From assembly GCA_963971305.1 (NCBI GenBank), contig OZ020317.1, positions 17,068,001-17,132,000 of the forward strand: a DNA stretch of 64,000 nt. Reading direction: 5' to 3'. Both the position numbers and the translations under genes were made by a program. How positions within the stretch are numbered: the stretch's first letter is position 1; each line of letters begins with the position of its first letter. Positions 53,836 through 64,000 of this stretch are shown here, in pieces. The DNA is from Arcuatula senhousia (lineage: Eukaryota > Mollusca > Bivalvia > Mytilida > Mytilidae). Under the pieces are notes generated by a model. The model searched no databases. It worked only from the letters and a program-made list of their open reading frames with translations, and was not told the DNA's origin.

Positions 53836-55655
53836 ATCAATGTACACGAATATGAAAAATGTGAATACAACAAATTAAATAACACTGAAACAAGTATATT
53901 CTAATATCATAAACATGACATGCATATGATAATGGCATACACACTACTTGTTTATAACAAATTTAGTGTAGGAAAATACATTTCATCAATTGAGTAAGCT
54001 GATCATGCTGTACATTTTTTACTTCGACAGATTTTCATTTTTATTTTATACACATAATAATAAAGGCCCGATTACACATAATAAAAAAGGCCCGATTACA
54101 CATAATAATAAAGGCCCGATGTTTTATGACACTTTCGGCACAGCTAATACGTTGTTTTGGGTGGTGCTTTAAGTTCATGGTATTTTAAATGATTCATGTC
54201 CAAGCATCCGACACCAAACGCCTGGCACAACCATTCTGCTACATCTTTTGTTTTCTGCCACTCTTTACATTTATGTTAAGACGTGATCCTCCAGCCTTGG
54301 AAGAAAAATGCATTCCCCCAGTAATGCAAGCATATTTTTTAGTTGTAACGTTGTATATTATCTAGAAAAGTGGGTGAGTGAGTCAGTGATTACTTACTTT
54401 TGAGTCAGAGCCCGCGATGGAATATATACCTTATGTATAACCTTCGGGAAGAATTGAAAAGCACAAGGCATGCATGATATACATTAACTAAAAATTTCGG
54501 ATTTTATACAACAATTTCTTTGTATATACATGTACATGCACTTGGTTAAAATACATCTTATACCTGATCTTACACTACATTTAAGGCGGCTGCTCCATTA
54601 CGTTCAACGGGACCCCATTAAAACCCTCGCGAGTAAGCGAGTCTTGTACATGTATGTATATCAACAATTTATTATGCTTTTATTTTTGTAACATTTTATT
54701 TCTTTCAGTTTTTGAGTAACAGTACAATGTACATGTAAATCCGGAGTAACCTTATTTAATTCTCTTTTTTTTTTGGTACTTGAGATAAGGGAAACAATTC
54801 CTGTACCCAATACGTATTAAAAAGGCATTCTGAATTATTTTGCATGTCCGGCAGCTTAGGCCCACAGTTGATACAATATGCATGTACTCTAGTAAATGTT
54901 ACATATCTTATAATCTATTATAAAACAACCTATTATAAAAAAAACTATTATAAAACAAATGCAGGATATATCAGTGTTCTTTCTCTGGAACAGACAGCTT
55001 TGTATCCTGTCACGTCAACATTCACGACTCGGTCCATCGTAAATGCAAACATCAAACATATCAAATGCATATTTTCCAACGCTTCAAACAAGGACATTGT
55101 CGGAAACCCACGGATAATTCCTACCTCCTAAATCACCATCTGCCTTTCCTATGTATGTTCCTTTAAACCACACGTAGAAAAAGAAATCTTACATATGGAA
55201 ATCAAAGGGGTAATCACCGGGGTTGCCGATTGGTTGGTATCATCATCGTATCGGAAACATGAATATGTAAATACACAGTAAAACTAGTCCGACACACAAT
55301 TATTTATAAATACGCATTATTCCGCACACGCGGAAATTATTTTACCCACCCACATTTAATTAATATTTCGATATTTTAGTGCTCAATTATAAGATATTCA
55401 ATGCAATGGTATGTTAATATGGTATAGAGACGTACATTATGAAAGAATCGCATAACTATCCATCGAAAAATTTCTTATCGCGGAAGGTTAATTGAATATC
55501 ATTAATTTGTAGTAATGATTGAGGCCATCGCTTTTTCTAATCTGGTCCTATTTTGACCTATATTCCATTTCTACGAGAGTTAGCGAGGTGACAACGAGTT
55601 GTAACAGTTTGGCGCGCCTTCTTCCATTTATCTTTTCTCCGACAATACTCGGAAG
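53836..55655. other. No gene; two short tandem runs
   Basis: At 54051-54120 the 24-base unit GGCCCGATTACACATAATAA (plus four) occurs nearly three times. At about 54910-54960 CTATTATAAAACAA occurs three times. No protein family is recognisable in the intervening frames. Confidence 0.45.
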
Positions 55656-55659
55656 CCGA

Positions 55660-56720
55660 AGACTTCCGAGTAAAAATCACAATGGAAAACAGCCAGCAGT
55701 CTTCAACATGACCAGAGGTCACTGCTCGCCGTCTTGCATTGGGCCAAGACTAAAAATACAATACATAAGATTCAAACAAATCCCTAGAATATCAAAGAAA
55801 GATCCATTTCTGGACATAAAAATACAGATAGTAGACAAGGACAAACAAAAGCTTTGACAAGGATTCCTGGCTTAGGACAGGCACATATAAAATGTGGCGG
55901 GGTTAAACTAGTTTTTTGGGCCCAACCTTCCCCCTATTGTTTATCTTGTACAAAGCACAAAAATAACACACTTTAAAAATCAAATCGATAAAAGTTCAAT
56001 TCACCAAAAGAGAACCTGAGACAAGAGTTCTATACGAGAACAACGAAAAGTAAAGGAAATCCCTTGAGAACACTCGCAGTTACTGACAGCTAGCTAAGAA
56101 GCATTTATCGATTGATGTAAAAAATCAAACATATCGATTCTAAATCCAACATAACACTTCAAACATTAAATGATTTAGTATTATATCATCATACAAAACC
56201 GACATATTTGATCGCTGTAATGCTTCGAAACAATACAATAGTCAAAAAGTATAAAGATTAATGTTTTAGAGTTACTATCAAATTATCAATATTTTTACCA
56301 AAAACACCAAATTTAAAGATTTTACTATAACTTCCAACTTGTATCCTTTCTTTATTAAGTTTTTAAGCCAAATTATTACTCTATTCTATTCACAAGGTTG
56401 GGCGGAGCTTAATTTTCTCAGTGTTTTAGGTAAGATTTAAACGAAGAATCCCGAAATAATTGACCCGTGACCAACCCGGTCAATAAAATAGAGTAATACC
56501 ATGTCAAGAGGATTGTTTTTGAATTTATGTGCCTTATAAACTACATTACCATAGAATTCGGGATGTGATATTCCTTTTACAATCAAAAAATGACGTGTAC
56601 AGTTAAATTTTTCAATAAGATACCCATATTTATGAACGAATTTAGTAAAAGATTTGACTAATTTGTGGTATCGATAACCTTGTTTTAGCAATTTTTCTGT
56701 AATGAAACGGTTATACCTGA
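55660..56720 (-). pseudogene. Retroelement 3' part: RT-like C-terminus and long 3' tail (copy B)
   Basis: The minus-strand frame at 56691-56437 reads LKQGYRYHKLVKSFTKF, then YGYLIEKFNC, ISHPEFYGNVVYKAHKF and LLYFIDRVGHG. This is the better copy of the fragment at 21.7-22.1 kb. A tail with GTTTAACCCCGCCACATTTT (55910-55885), AAGCCAGGAATCC and AAAGCTTTTGTTTGTCC follows, to about 55670. Copies A and B are in the same orientation and share about 1 kb. The YRYHKL...SKF and PEFYG blocks remind me of C-terminal ends of bivalve reverse-transcriptase polyproteins. The catalytic domain is not present here. Confidence 0.6.
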
Positions 56721-56754
56721 CAAAGTGGATCCAGCTGAGTGTTATATATAGACA

Positions 56755-56815
56755 ATATGCCTTTAAAGACCAGGTGAGCGATTCGGGCTCCTGAGAACCT
56801 CCTGTTATTGTTGTC
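56755..56815 (+). repeat. 3' end of a GTC-type interspersed repeat
   Basis: CCTTTAAAGACCAGGTGAGC, GATTCGGGCTCCTG and AGAACCTCCTGTTA match the end of the repeat at 6.45-6.50 kb. Only the terminal ~60 bases are present, directly after retroelement copy B. Confidence 0.7.
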
Positions 56816-57528
56816 TTCGTTGTATGTCTACTGATTATGCCTTTGTTTTTCTTACTTCAAATGTCTCATTGGTACTACTTTGTTGCTTGAGCATCAAAAC
56901 TAGTTAAGAAAGGCAATAAAAGACGATGAAATCATTCACTTTAACCACGATTTTTGGCTCAGAACAGGCAGGTTATCATAACGTATGCTTACTCTGAGTT
57001 GGTTAATTTAATTTTATTGCTTATGAAGAAGCTATTACTAAGATATTATTATCTAAACATAATTACATTTCGAAGGAAAAAAAACAACTGGCGCAAATTC
57101 AGGTTGCTATAAAGAAGGTTCTTGTGTTCACACTTGCAGTTCTTTTAATCTTTTTGTGCAATGCTTCTTTGACATCAAATAGGAAGAATTTGACATCAAA
57201 TCCTATGCATCTTAAATAAAAAAAAAGTACAATAAAAAACCTGAAACTTAAAGTAAGTTATGGGATACCAATTCTGAAAATGAGAACCATCTGTTACATG
57301 TATTCGTAAGCAGCATGAATATCTGTGTGGGTTCTGGATTGCGAATAAGCCCATAGCAGCCTTAAGTTATTCGGTACAGCCCATGTATTAGCGCTATGAA
57401 CCTGACGATTGGTCGGACCGCTTTGACCACTACCAACTGGAATGTTTGCCCTAAGTGTTCAAATGGAGTAGCACTATCACCATGAATGCCGGGGTTGTCA
57501 GGCTATAACGAGGATAACAAAATGCTAA
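56816..57528. other. No gene recognised
   Basis: Mixed composition; 57300-57500 is less AT-rich than its surroundings (GAACCTGACGATTGGTCGG) but gives no frame or repeat that I can name. Confidence 0.4.
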
Positions 57529-58290
57529 CCATAATAATAATAATTTTATTTGCAAATTACACCCATGGGGGTCAAGCAAACACAATACAACATATAACAT
57601 ATTTACATTCAAACAATGACAAAACAAACAAACAAACAAAGTATTTTATTGTCAATCAAAGACGCCCGTTAAGGCAGAATAATTAACGTTAATTTCATAC
57701 ATTGATTACATTGATTGAAATGATTAATAAAATAAGTTGACAAATACATGAAAATGTGAACTCATGTAATTAATGAGATAAGAACTTTGACCGATATGGA
57801 CCCTATCTTCGCAGTTCCAAGGACTGCTTTATAAAGTCATGTATAAATGGTAAAAGTTCATTTTCAGCAGATAAAATAACAAGCAGTTGCTGGGCAGGTT
57901 CTAATTCTAAAAAGTTTGATTTAATATTAGATATATTATTATAAAGAGTAGATCGAAAAACTGAATATTTTGAGCAGTGTGTAAAGAAATGAAGCCCATC
58001 TTCAACTTTGTTCTCACGACAATATCTACAAAAACGTTGATTTCTGGGAATATTTTTGTATCTGCCCATTTCAATTTCTAGGGAATGGTCAATAACTCTG
58101 TATTTAGTGATCTGCTGTCTTATTTTAAAAGGTTGATGAACTATGTAATCTTCAATCTTAATTTCTTTCTTTATCTGACCATATAAAAATAATTTAGAAT
58201 TTTCAGAGGTTATCTAGTGTTTTTACTTTGTAGTGCTCATTAATAATATTATTTAAAAAAGATTTAATACTATTCTTTATTTTGTTAAAA

Positions 58291-58448
58291 TGGTTTATCA
58301 AAGGATTCATAATCTTTAGAATCAATTCCCAACTCCTAAAAAATAGACGTGGAAAAGCTGTACCATGTATGGTTTATCAAAGGATTCATAATCTTTAGAA
58401 TCAATTCCCAACTCCTAAAAAATAGACGTGGAAAAGCTGTACCATGTA
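58291..58448 (+). repeat. 79-bp perfect tandem duplication inside the LINE
   Basis: TGGTTTATCAAAGGATTCAT and the following bases to CTGTACCATGTA occur twice in direct succession, starting at 58291 and 58370. It lies between the LGLKK region and the zinc knuckle of the LINE and shifts its frame. Confidence 0.9.
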
Positions 58449-59486
58449 TAACATCCATCATTATGCATATGTTTTACATAATTCATATGCTTCCTTTAGT
58501 AAAGGATTTATATCATTTTGGTTTAGTCTACAAAAATATAATAAGACTTGTCTTTTTATGAAAGATGCCACTGAAAATCTACCAAGTTCAGATTTAGCTG
58601 ATATATTACAAGATGTCTTTTTAAGACCCAATACAGATTTGCAAAATCTGTTGTGGATAGTTTCATAACAGAGTTTATCTTCTAGAGACAGGAGATCAAA
58701 AATGGAATCATTTTTAGCTGCCCTATCTCTAGACCTCATAATACTAAAATAGTCTTCCATAAACCATATTTCAAAATTGTATAATAAAATTGGTTGAATT
58801 AAAGTGTCAAAAAGTTTACACGATAATTCAATTGGTATGGATTCAAAATTTGTGAATCAACCTCTGAGAGCAAAAAGTACTTTCAGTTCCTTCTTTGACA
58901 ATTCATGTATTGCATTTTTAAAGCTTCCTCTATAGTTAATAGTAATACAAAAAAATGTGTATTTTTTTGTTTCTGTTAATGGACAGCAGTTGAAATACAG
59001 TTTTGGAATTTCAATATAATTGTGTTGAAAGGTCATTACCTTTGTTTTGCTGGTATTGACTGTCAACTGCCATTTGTGACAATATTTTTCAAGTTTATGC
59101 AATGCATTTTGAAGACCATTATGAGTACTGGACATAAGAACAAGATCATCAGCAAAACTTAAGCTAGAAATTTTGGAGTTTTGAATAGTCAAAGGATCAC
59201 ATGTGTTATCAAAAATCTGGTGCAAGTCATTAATAAAACAGTTAAATATTGTTGGGCTTAAACTATCCCATTGTTTCACTCCTCTGTGTAAAGTACTCTG
59301 AAATTTTATTATTAAGCTTTACAGAAGATTGAGTAGAATAGTACATATCATTATAATAGTAAATAATTTAATTCCCAATCCACTCTGGATCAGTTTAATT
59401 TTCAGTCCATTGTGCCATACAGAATCTAATGCTTTTCTAAGATCCACAAAGCATGTATAAATCTTTTTTCTTATTTTTCTGTAGAT

Positions 59487-59870
59487 ATACTCTTCAAAAA
59501 AAGTTACGCATAGATAGAAAATTCCCCGTACGTTTAATGCAAATCGAAACAATTTCAAAACATTATTGCCGAGCTGTTCTGCAACCGATTTTCACGAAAT
59601 AAAATCCAGTAAAAAGAAAACAAAATAAAGATTGTTTGGTTAATTTTGACCAAAATCCTAACTTCAATGGTTTTTAAGACATCGTGAGTAGAACACGACT
59701 AATGTTTTTCACGGAACATTTTGCATTGATTTAAACGGGAAATTGAATCGTAAAATGTACACTCGAGTTCTACTTGCAATATCTTAAAAAGCAGCGATGT
59801 TACGATTTTAATAAAAACTAAACAAAGGTTCGCCTTGGGACTGAAAATGACATTTCAAATCTCCAAGGCT
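59487..59870. repeat. Probable insertion in the LINE RT region
   Basis: The LINE frame is readable up to IRKKIYTCFVDL at about 59490 and is then lost for about 380 bases that begin GATATACTCTTCAAAAAAAG and contain no LINE motif. The LINE-like text ENFENNETDYTSLG resumes near 59900. I recall the CTCTTCAAAAAAAGTTA phrase as a dispersed bivalve repeat end. The limits are approximate. Confidence 0.45.
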
Positions 59871-60359
59871 AGTATAATCAGTTTCATTATTTTCAAAGTT
59901 TTCCTTTTTTAGTGTATTTAAAAGTTGCCAATAAAGAAGTTTAGCATATATATATTTTTCCTTAACAGGATTTTTTTCTTTTTAATTATTTTTTTTAATT
60001 GTTTGCAATTTAAAAAAAATAATCCTTTATTTGCAAGTTATATGGATTAATTTGCATGTTGCTGCCCAACATAGTAACAGTCTTCTTTAGGTCCCTTATT
60101 TCATGGTCAACCCAAGGTTTCTTTTTCTTTATCTTCTTTTTTTTTATTTTATCACCTTGCATGAACGTTTTGCAATCTTTTCAAATATGTTGTTTAGTTT
60201 ATTAGTAGCTATGACTATGTCTACAGAGTTTTTACCAAAATTACTATTTTCATATGAAACCACCTCCTCTACTAGTTCCTTATCATTTATTGTTGTAAAT
60301 ATTTTATCTTTAAAAAATGGGTCAACTTTGTAAGAATATGGAATCTCTTGTAAGATATT

Positions 60360-61029
60360 AGCGAGCATCGCAGATGCGAGCCCTACGGCATTGTGCATGT
60401 TTTGAGATGTGCCAGAAATATACTGACGATAAAACCGGAACAGGTTTACTTTTACGGAGTGAAAAAAATAATAGGCACGGAGCAAGTAAAACAATCAACC
60501 CTCTGGGCTTATAAAAAATACATCATAATCTGTTATGCAAAAATATAAAAATTGGAATTAAAAAACAGTAATAAAACCCTCATTCATCCACTTGTTTAAT
60601 TTTACACACAGATTTTTATTTAAACACCATTCGGTCTTTTCCGCTGAAAAACGATTTTCCGGAAATTACCGAGCAAGCTTTTGGCAAGATCGTCCCATTG
60701 ACTAGTCATGCCAAATGCATGATACTGACCAAGCTTTGTTTTCCACAGTCCCGCATGATATTTTTACTTTACCGTTTTTTCCGCCAGATTTCTTAATGTA
60801 CCTTCTGTTACCAATGCTTCAAATAAAACACTGATACTCAGAAAATCTCACAAAACCTGACAGAATCTGAATGTTGTTTTGGTCTGCTGAGTGAAGAAGC
60901 GCGAAATACTCTGACAAGGAAATGGCGTCACGTAATCCATAAAATGGATAATTTCGTCCCCGCTTAATGTCGTCCCAGAATGTTACAGGATTTATTATTT
61001 GCACAAAAAAAAAATTTACATTTCTCATA
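60360..61029. repeat. Probable insertion between LINE endonuclease and RT
   Basis: The endonuclease text stops at YGSST (near 61045), where VDY is expected, and the following 670 bases (minus strand) carry no LINE motif. They include GCGAGCATCGCAGATGCGAG near 60361 and GAAAAACGATTTTCCGG near 60644. A 69-residue frame (60819-61028) is not recognisable. This may be another dispersed repeat or a foreign fragment. Confidence 0.4.
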
Positions 61030-61600
61030 ATTAAGGTCCATCGGCCAGTACTGGATCCATAGGATTTATGACAAGTAAAATTTCCATAAAAATCACCTAT
61101 GAAGCGACCATTTAGTAGTCAGAGCTGGGAGGCAATGCAGAGATCTAATAAACCTTTTCCCTGTGCGTTAAATATCTGATCACATGAGTTTCTACTAATA
61201 TTATAGTCTTCTTAGTAATTATCAGGCATAAGATTGTATAAAGAATCATGAGTCATACCTTCATTGTCAATAACATCGCTTCTGTTTGAAATTCGTGCAT
61301 TAAGATCCCCTATAATAAGAATGTTGTTTTGGTTTGATATCTGGGAGATCTCGTTCTCAAGGTTTATAAAATCATCCTCATAATATGGTGAGCTACAAGG
61401 AGGAATGTAGCAAGCACAGACATATAAATCTGTTTTTAGCCCAAAAAATTCTTTACACAGTTTAAACCATATTCTATTTTCAGAAGATGATAGGTTTTTT
61501 TACTTCAGTGATACCTTTTTTGTATTTAGATTTATATATTACAATAACTCCTCCGCTAAATCTTTTTTAACGTCTCTTATTCTTACATGCATTTTTTGAA

Positions 61601-64000
61601 AAAAAAATATAGTCATAATGGTGCACCGTGTTGGAAAACATGTGTGCTTTAGGTCTCAATTAAGCGTAGGACCCGTAGGCTCTACTTTTCGAACCCATTC
61701 CTCTTTATTCTAATTATATTAATATATCATATCAGGGTTACTGAGGTTGTGAACCTTTCTTATCATATCACATAGCAGACTTAGTACTGTTTGGGGAATG
61801 AAAAAATAACTGACATGAAACGTTGCCAAAATTGTCGTATCAATATGATTATATATGAGCATATGTGTGTATGCTGTAAAGATTTCTACGGTTCTTTGTA
61901 ATTATATTTTTGCCAAAACATATGTCACACACACAAACACACACATCAAAACAAATAAACTTAACGGATGGAAGCAATGATTCAACTGGAAATTCTAAAT
62001 GAGGTATTAGAATACAAGTGCAGGTACATAGAACTAAAGGCTCTGTTGGGCCTTAATCGCTAGTCTGGTCTTTAGAAATACTTAAAATCTCTAATCGCAT
62101 AAGAATTCCTATTCCTTATTTAAGCTTTAAAATGAGATTAAAAGTTAAAACAAGTAGCAGCTCAGCTTGCATCTGTCCTCAACAGTTTTCATTCAATGAG
62201 AAAAAGTATGATTTTGTTTAGTTTTTGAGGGGGGAGAAAGCATTAATGATATTAGACTTTTGTAGAGATTCTTGAGCTTTACCAAACAGCAGTGCCTCTC
62301 TATCTGTAAGAGTAATTGATCTAAAGACAAACATACAATATATGACATTTTAAGCAGTAGAGCCCCTACAAGGATTGGATCATCTGCCACAATCGACATA
62401 CATGTAGTGCGGTGACCAACTATAATAAAGTCTATTATTAAGAGAGTTTAATTTCACTTCATAACATACAGCTGAAAATTTGCACATTTGTAGAAAAATG
62501 ATTATTCTTTGATTTTAGCTTGGTCGTCAAAAAGTCGTACGGTGCAATTTTTCGCAAAAGTGGATTTTTTGACAAATTTTATAGTAAATAGAATATGTTA
62601 GTTGCTTCTGTGAAAGGTCTATTTTCTTTTCAAAATATGATAAATTGTCTGTTTCACAACATATTTTACAAAAAAGGAACATTGTTTTACATAAAAACAC
62701 AAATTTACAGAGTATACACTAATTGGTCAAAGAGTTTTTGGCGTTAAAAAGCGTTTTTTCTGTATAAAAATCAACATACACCTACTTCCGTTTCTCAATT
62801 ATTAAAGATACAACGACATTGGTGAAAATTTATAGGTTGAAAATAATATATAAAACAAGAGCATTAAAGTGCATAATTAAAATTGTACAATTCCTCTAGT
62901 ATATACAAGAAATAGCATTATTATTAAACATTACATGAAATGTGAAGTCTTGTCTATTTCACGGAAATTTCTGTTAATCCGTTATGATTCGGAGTTTAAT
63001 CAACTTTGCACTGTAAAACAAGTCGAGCGCACCCAAACACTCGATTAATTAAGTATGTGTTTTCTTGATTTATTTAAACATGCATTTTTATATCGTGTTG
63101 AAAAGTTTATATTAATTGTATAATATATAATTCTTAATCGTCTGTCATCTGTCACTTCTAAGAGATAGCATGTAAATATAATTTTAAAATATGACATAAT
63201 TAATATCCAATACAAAGACGGTGTATCAATGAATTTTATCTTGGAAATGGAAATTTCTCCATCTTTTTCAAAACATTGTATTGGAAAAGTTCTTTTAATA
63301 TTATTATATACATGTTTTCCGTTGTGATTTTTTGAAATGCTGTTTGTTTATGTTTGTTGTGTCGCGTACACTTATTCCACATCTCACAATATCGTTTATG
63401 TATAATGCAAACTGGTCATTTCCAGGCTTTAAAATACCAAATTACATATTAAACAAATCTGTTTGTTGATATTTATAGACTATGATTAAATACGAAAGAA
63501 TAGGACTATACTTGGAAAGTGATTATGGCATAAGTTCACTTCCCAAATGAAGTGGGGTTTTTTCTTGAGTGCAAATTTACGTCGTAGATTTTTTTCTTTC
63601 CTTTGTATTGTGTTGGCCTTTGTGTATGATGTTTTCTGTTGATTGCTCGTTTTTATTTTCTCCTTTTGCATATACAATTGTGTGATAGGCACATTGCTTT
63701 TATCCTACAGATGCACGATTTTTGACAGAAGTCTTTTAATAATTTGTTATCGCAAATATAGCAAATGGATTGGACATCAAGTTATACCAACTTATTGGTT
63801 GTCATCTCCGTAAATGTACAACACAAAAATATGCCGACGACATGCAGTGCACACAAGTTGCAATTAAGACATTTTAGTCGATAGTTGCCATCGACTGTTG
63901 TTTAAAAGTTAAATTTATATGCATAAGTAGTTTCCGGTCTGATACCGGGTAATATATGCATGCCTGATTCAACATTTAGCATATGACCATTTTTGTCTAA
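61601..64000. other. No gene recognised
   Basis: AT-rich sequence with a short CA microsatellite near 61927-61946 and the 30-base sequence at 63356-63385 that is the exact complement of 51898-51927. No frame or further repeat could be supported. Confidence 0.45.

Larger units (their letters stand above)
57529..61600 (-). pseudogene. LINE with endonuclease, RT and zinc-knuckle regions, decayed
   Basis: Domains in order on the minus strand: endonuclease 61590-61030 (RFSGGVIV, CACYIPPCSS, ILIIGDLNARIS, LNGRFIGDFYGNFTC); a spacer with inserted sequence; NDKELVEEVV..NSVDIVI near 60300-60200 and KKKPWVDHEIRDLKKTV near 60110; RT with CFVDLRKALDSVWHNGL (59450) and SPTIFNCFINDL..SSLSFADDLVLMSS (59250-59130); C-terminal LGLKKTSCNISAKSELGR (58600); zinc knuckle CRYCRENKVEDGLHFFTHC (58035-57980). 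The 3' end has the CCCATGGG stem, TGTAATTTGC and an (ATT)n tail at 57529-57545. Stops, shifts and insertions prevent activity. It belongs to the same broad clade as the LINE at 0.4-2.6 kb. Confidence 0.85.

Noticed and set aside
60819..61028. 69-residue minus-strand frame as a host exon
   Set aside because: It has no recognisable family and no clear splice sites, and lies in an apparent insertion inside a dead LINE.

Overview
This window is AT-rich eukaryotic DNA from an animal and most likely from a marine bivalve of the mussel type (Mytilus or a close relative). That assignment is an inference from repeats: the GTCCGTCGTC-type family ending in AGGTGAGCGATTC, the GACGCGCGTTTCGTC direct-repeat element, Naiad-type Penelope-like elements whose 3' region carries CTTCCGGAGCACCTGAG, and a SINE with an ACTCACTCACTC tail. 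I recall all of these as abundant in bivalve, especially mussel, genomes. I see no convincing host protein-coding gene, tRNA, rRNA or CRISPR array. Almost every open frame that can be recognised belongs to a retroelement, and nearly all are truncated, frameshifted or nested in one another.

Layout. 0-3.3 kb: a foldback element, then a LINE with its endonuclease part on the minus strand and its 3' part on the plus strand. 5.0-6.5 kb: the GTC-type repeat with an alternating internal tandem array. 6.9-7.5 kb: a dense array of short AT-rich palindromes. 7.6-13.1 kb: a 2.76-kb unit duplicated in tandem almost without change, each copy holding a decayed LINE. 13.66-20.56 kb: a 6.9-kb unit bounded by ~78-bp terminal inverted repeats and a perfect 9-bp target duplication; inside are a split CR1/L2-like LINE, another GTC-type repeat, a truncated LINE and a Naiad tail. 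20.63-22.72 kb: a second inverted-repeat element with related termini, containing a retroelement remnant. 23-27.3 kb: foldback elements and a SINE with 14-bp target duplications.

28.8-35.1 kb: a decayed RTE-type LINE interrupted by a foldback element, by a Naiad-type Penelope-like element (N-terminal GIY-YIG endonuclease, CxC linker, reverse transcriptase) and by a direct-repeat element. 35.8-40.5 kb: a nearly intact L1/Tx1-type LINE with a 15-bp target duplication, itself inserted into the coding sequence of an older LINE. 41.5-46.5 kb: hairpins and an inverted duplication of an unidentified sequence around a second Naiad copy and a 153-bp tandem repeat. 50.0-51.8 kb: a TA-flanked foldback element and a ~48-bp minisatellite. 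55.7-56.8 kb: a second copy of the retroelement remnant of 21-22 kb. 57.5-61.6 kb: a decayed LINE on the minus strand. The last 2.4 kb look plain.

The genes here do not form a pathway; the window is a record of layered insertions. The order of events can be read in several places (old LINE, then L1/Tx1; RTE LINE, then foldback, Naiad and direct-repeat element). The most informative objects are the permuted-domain Penelope-like element, the one-base-from-intact L1/Tx1 LINE, the 6.9-kb inverted-repeat unit, the palindrome array and the inverted duplication with a partly conserved reading frame.
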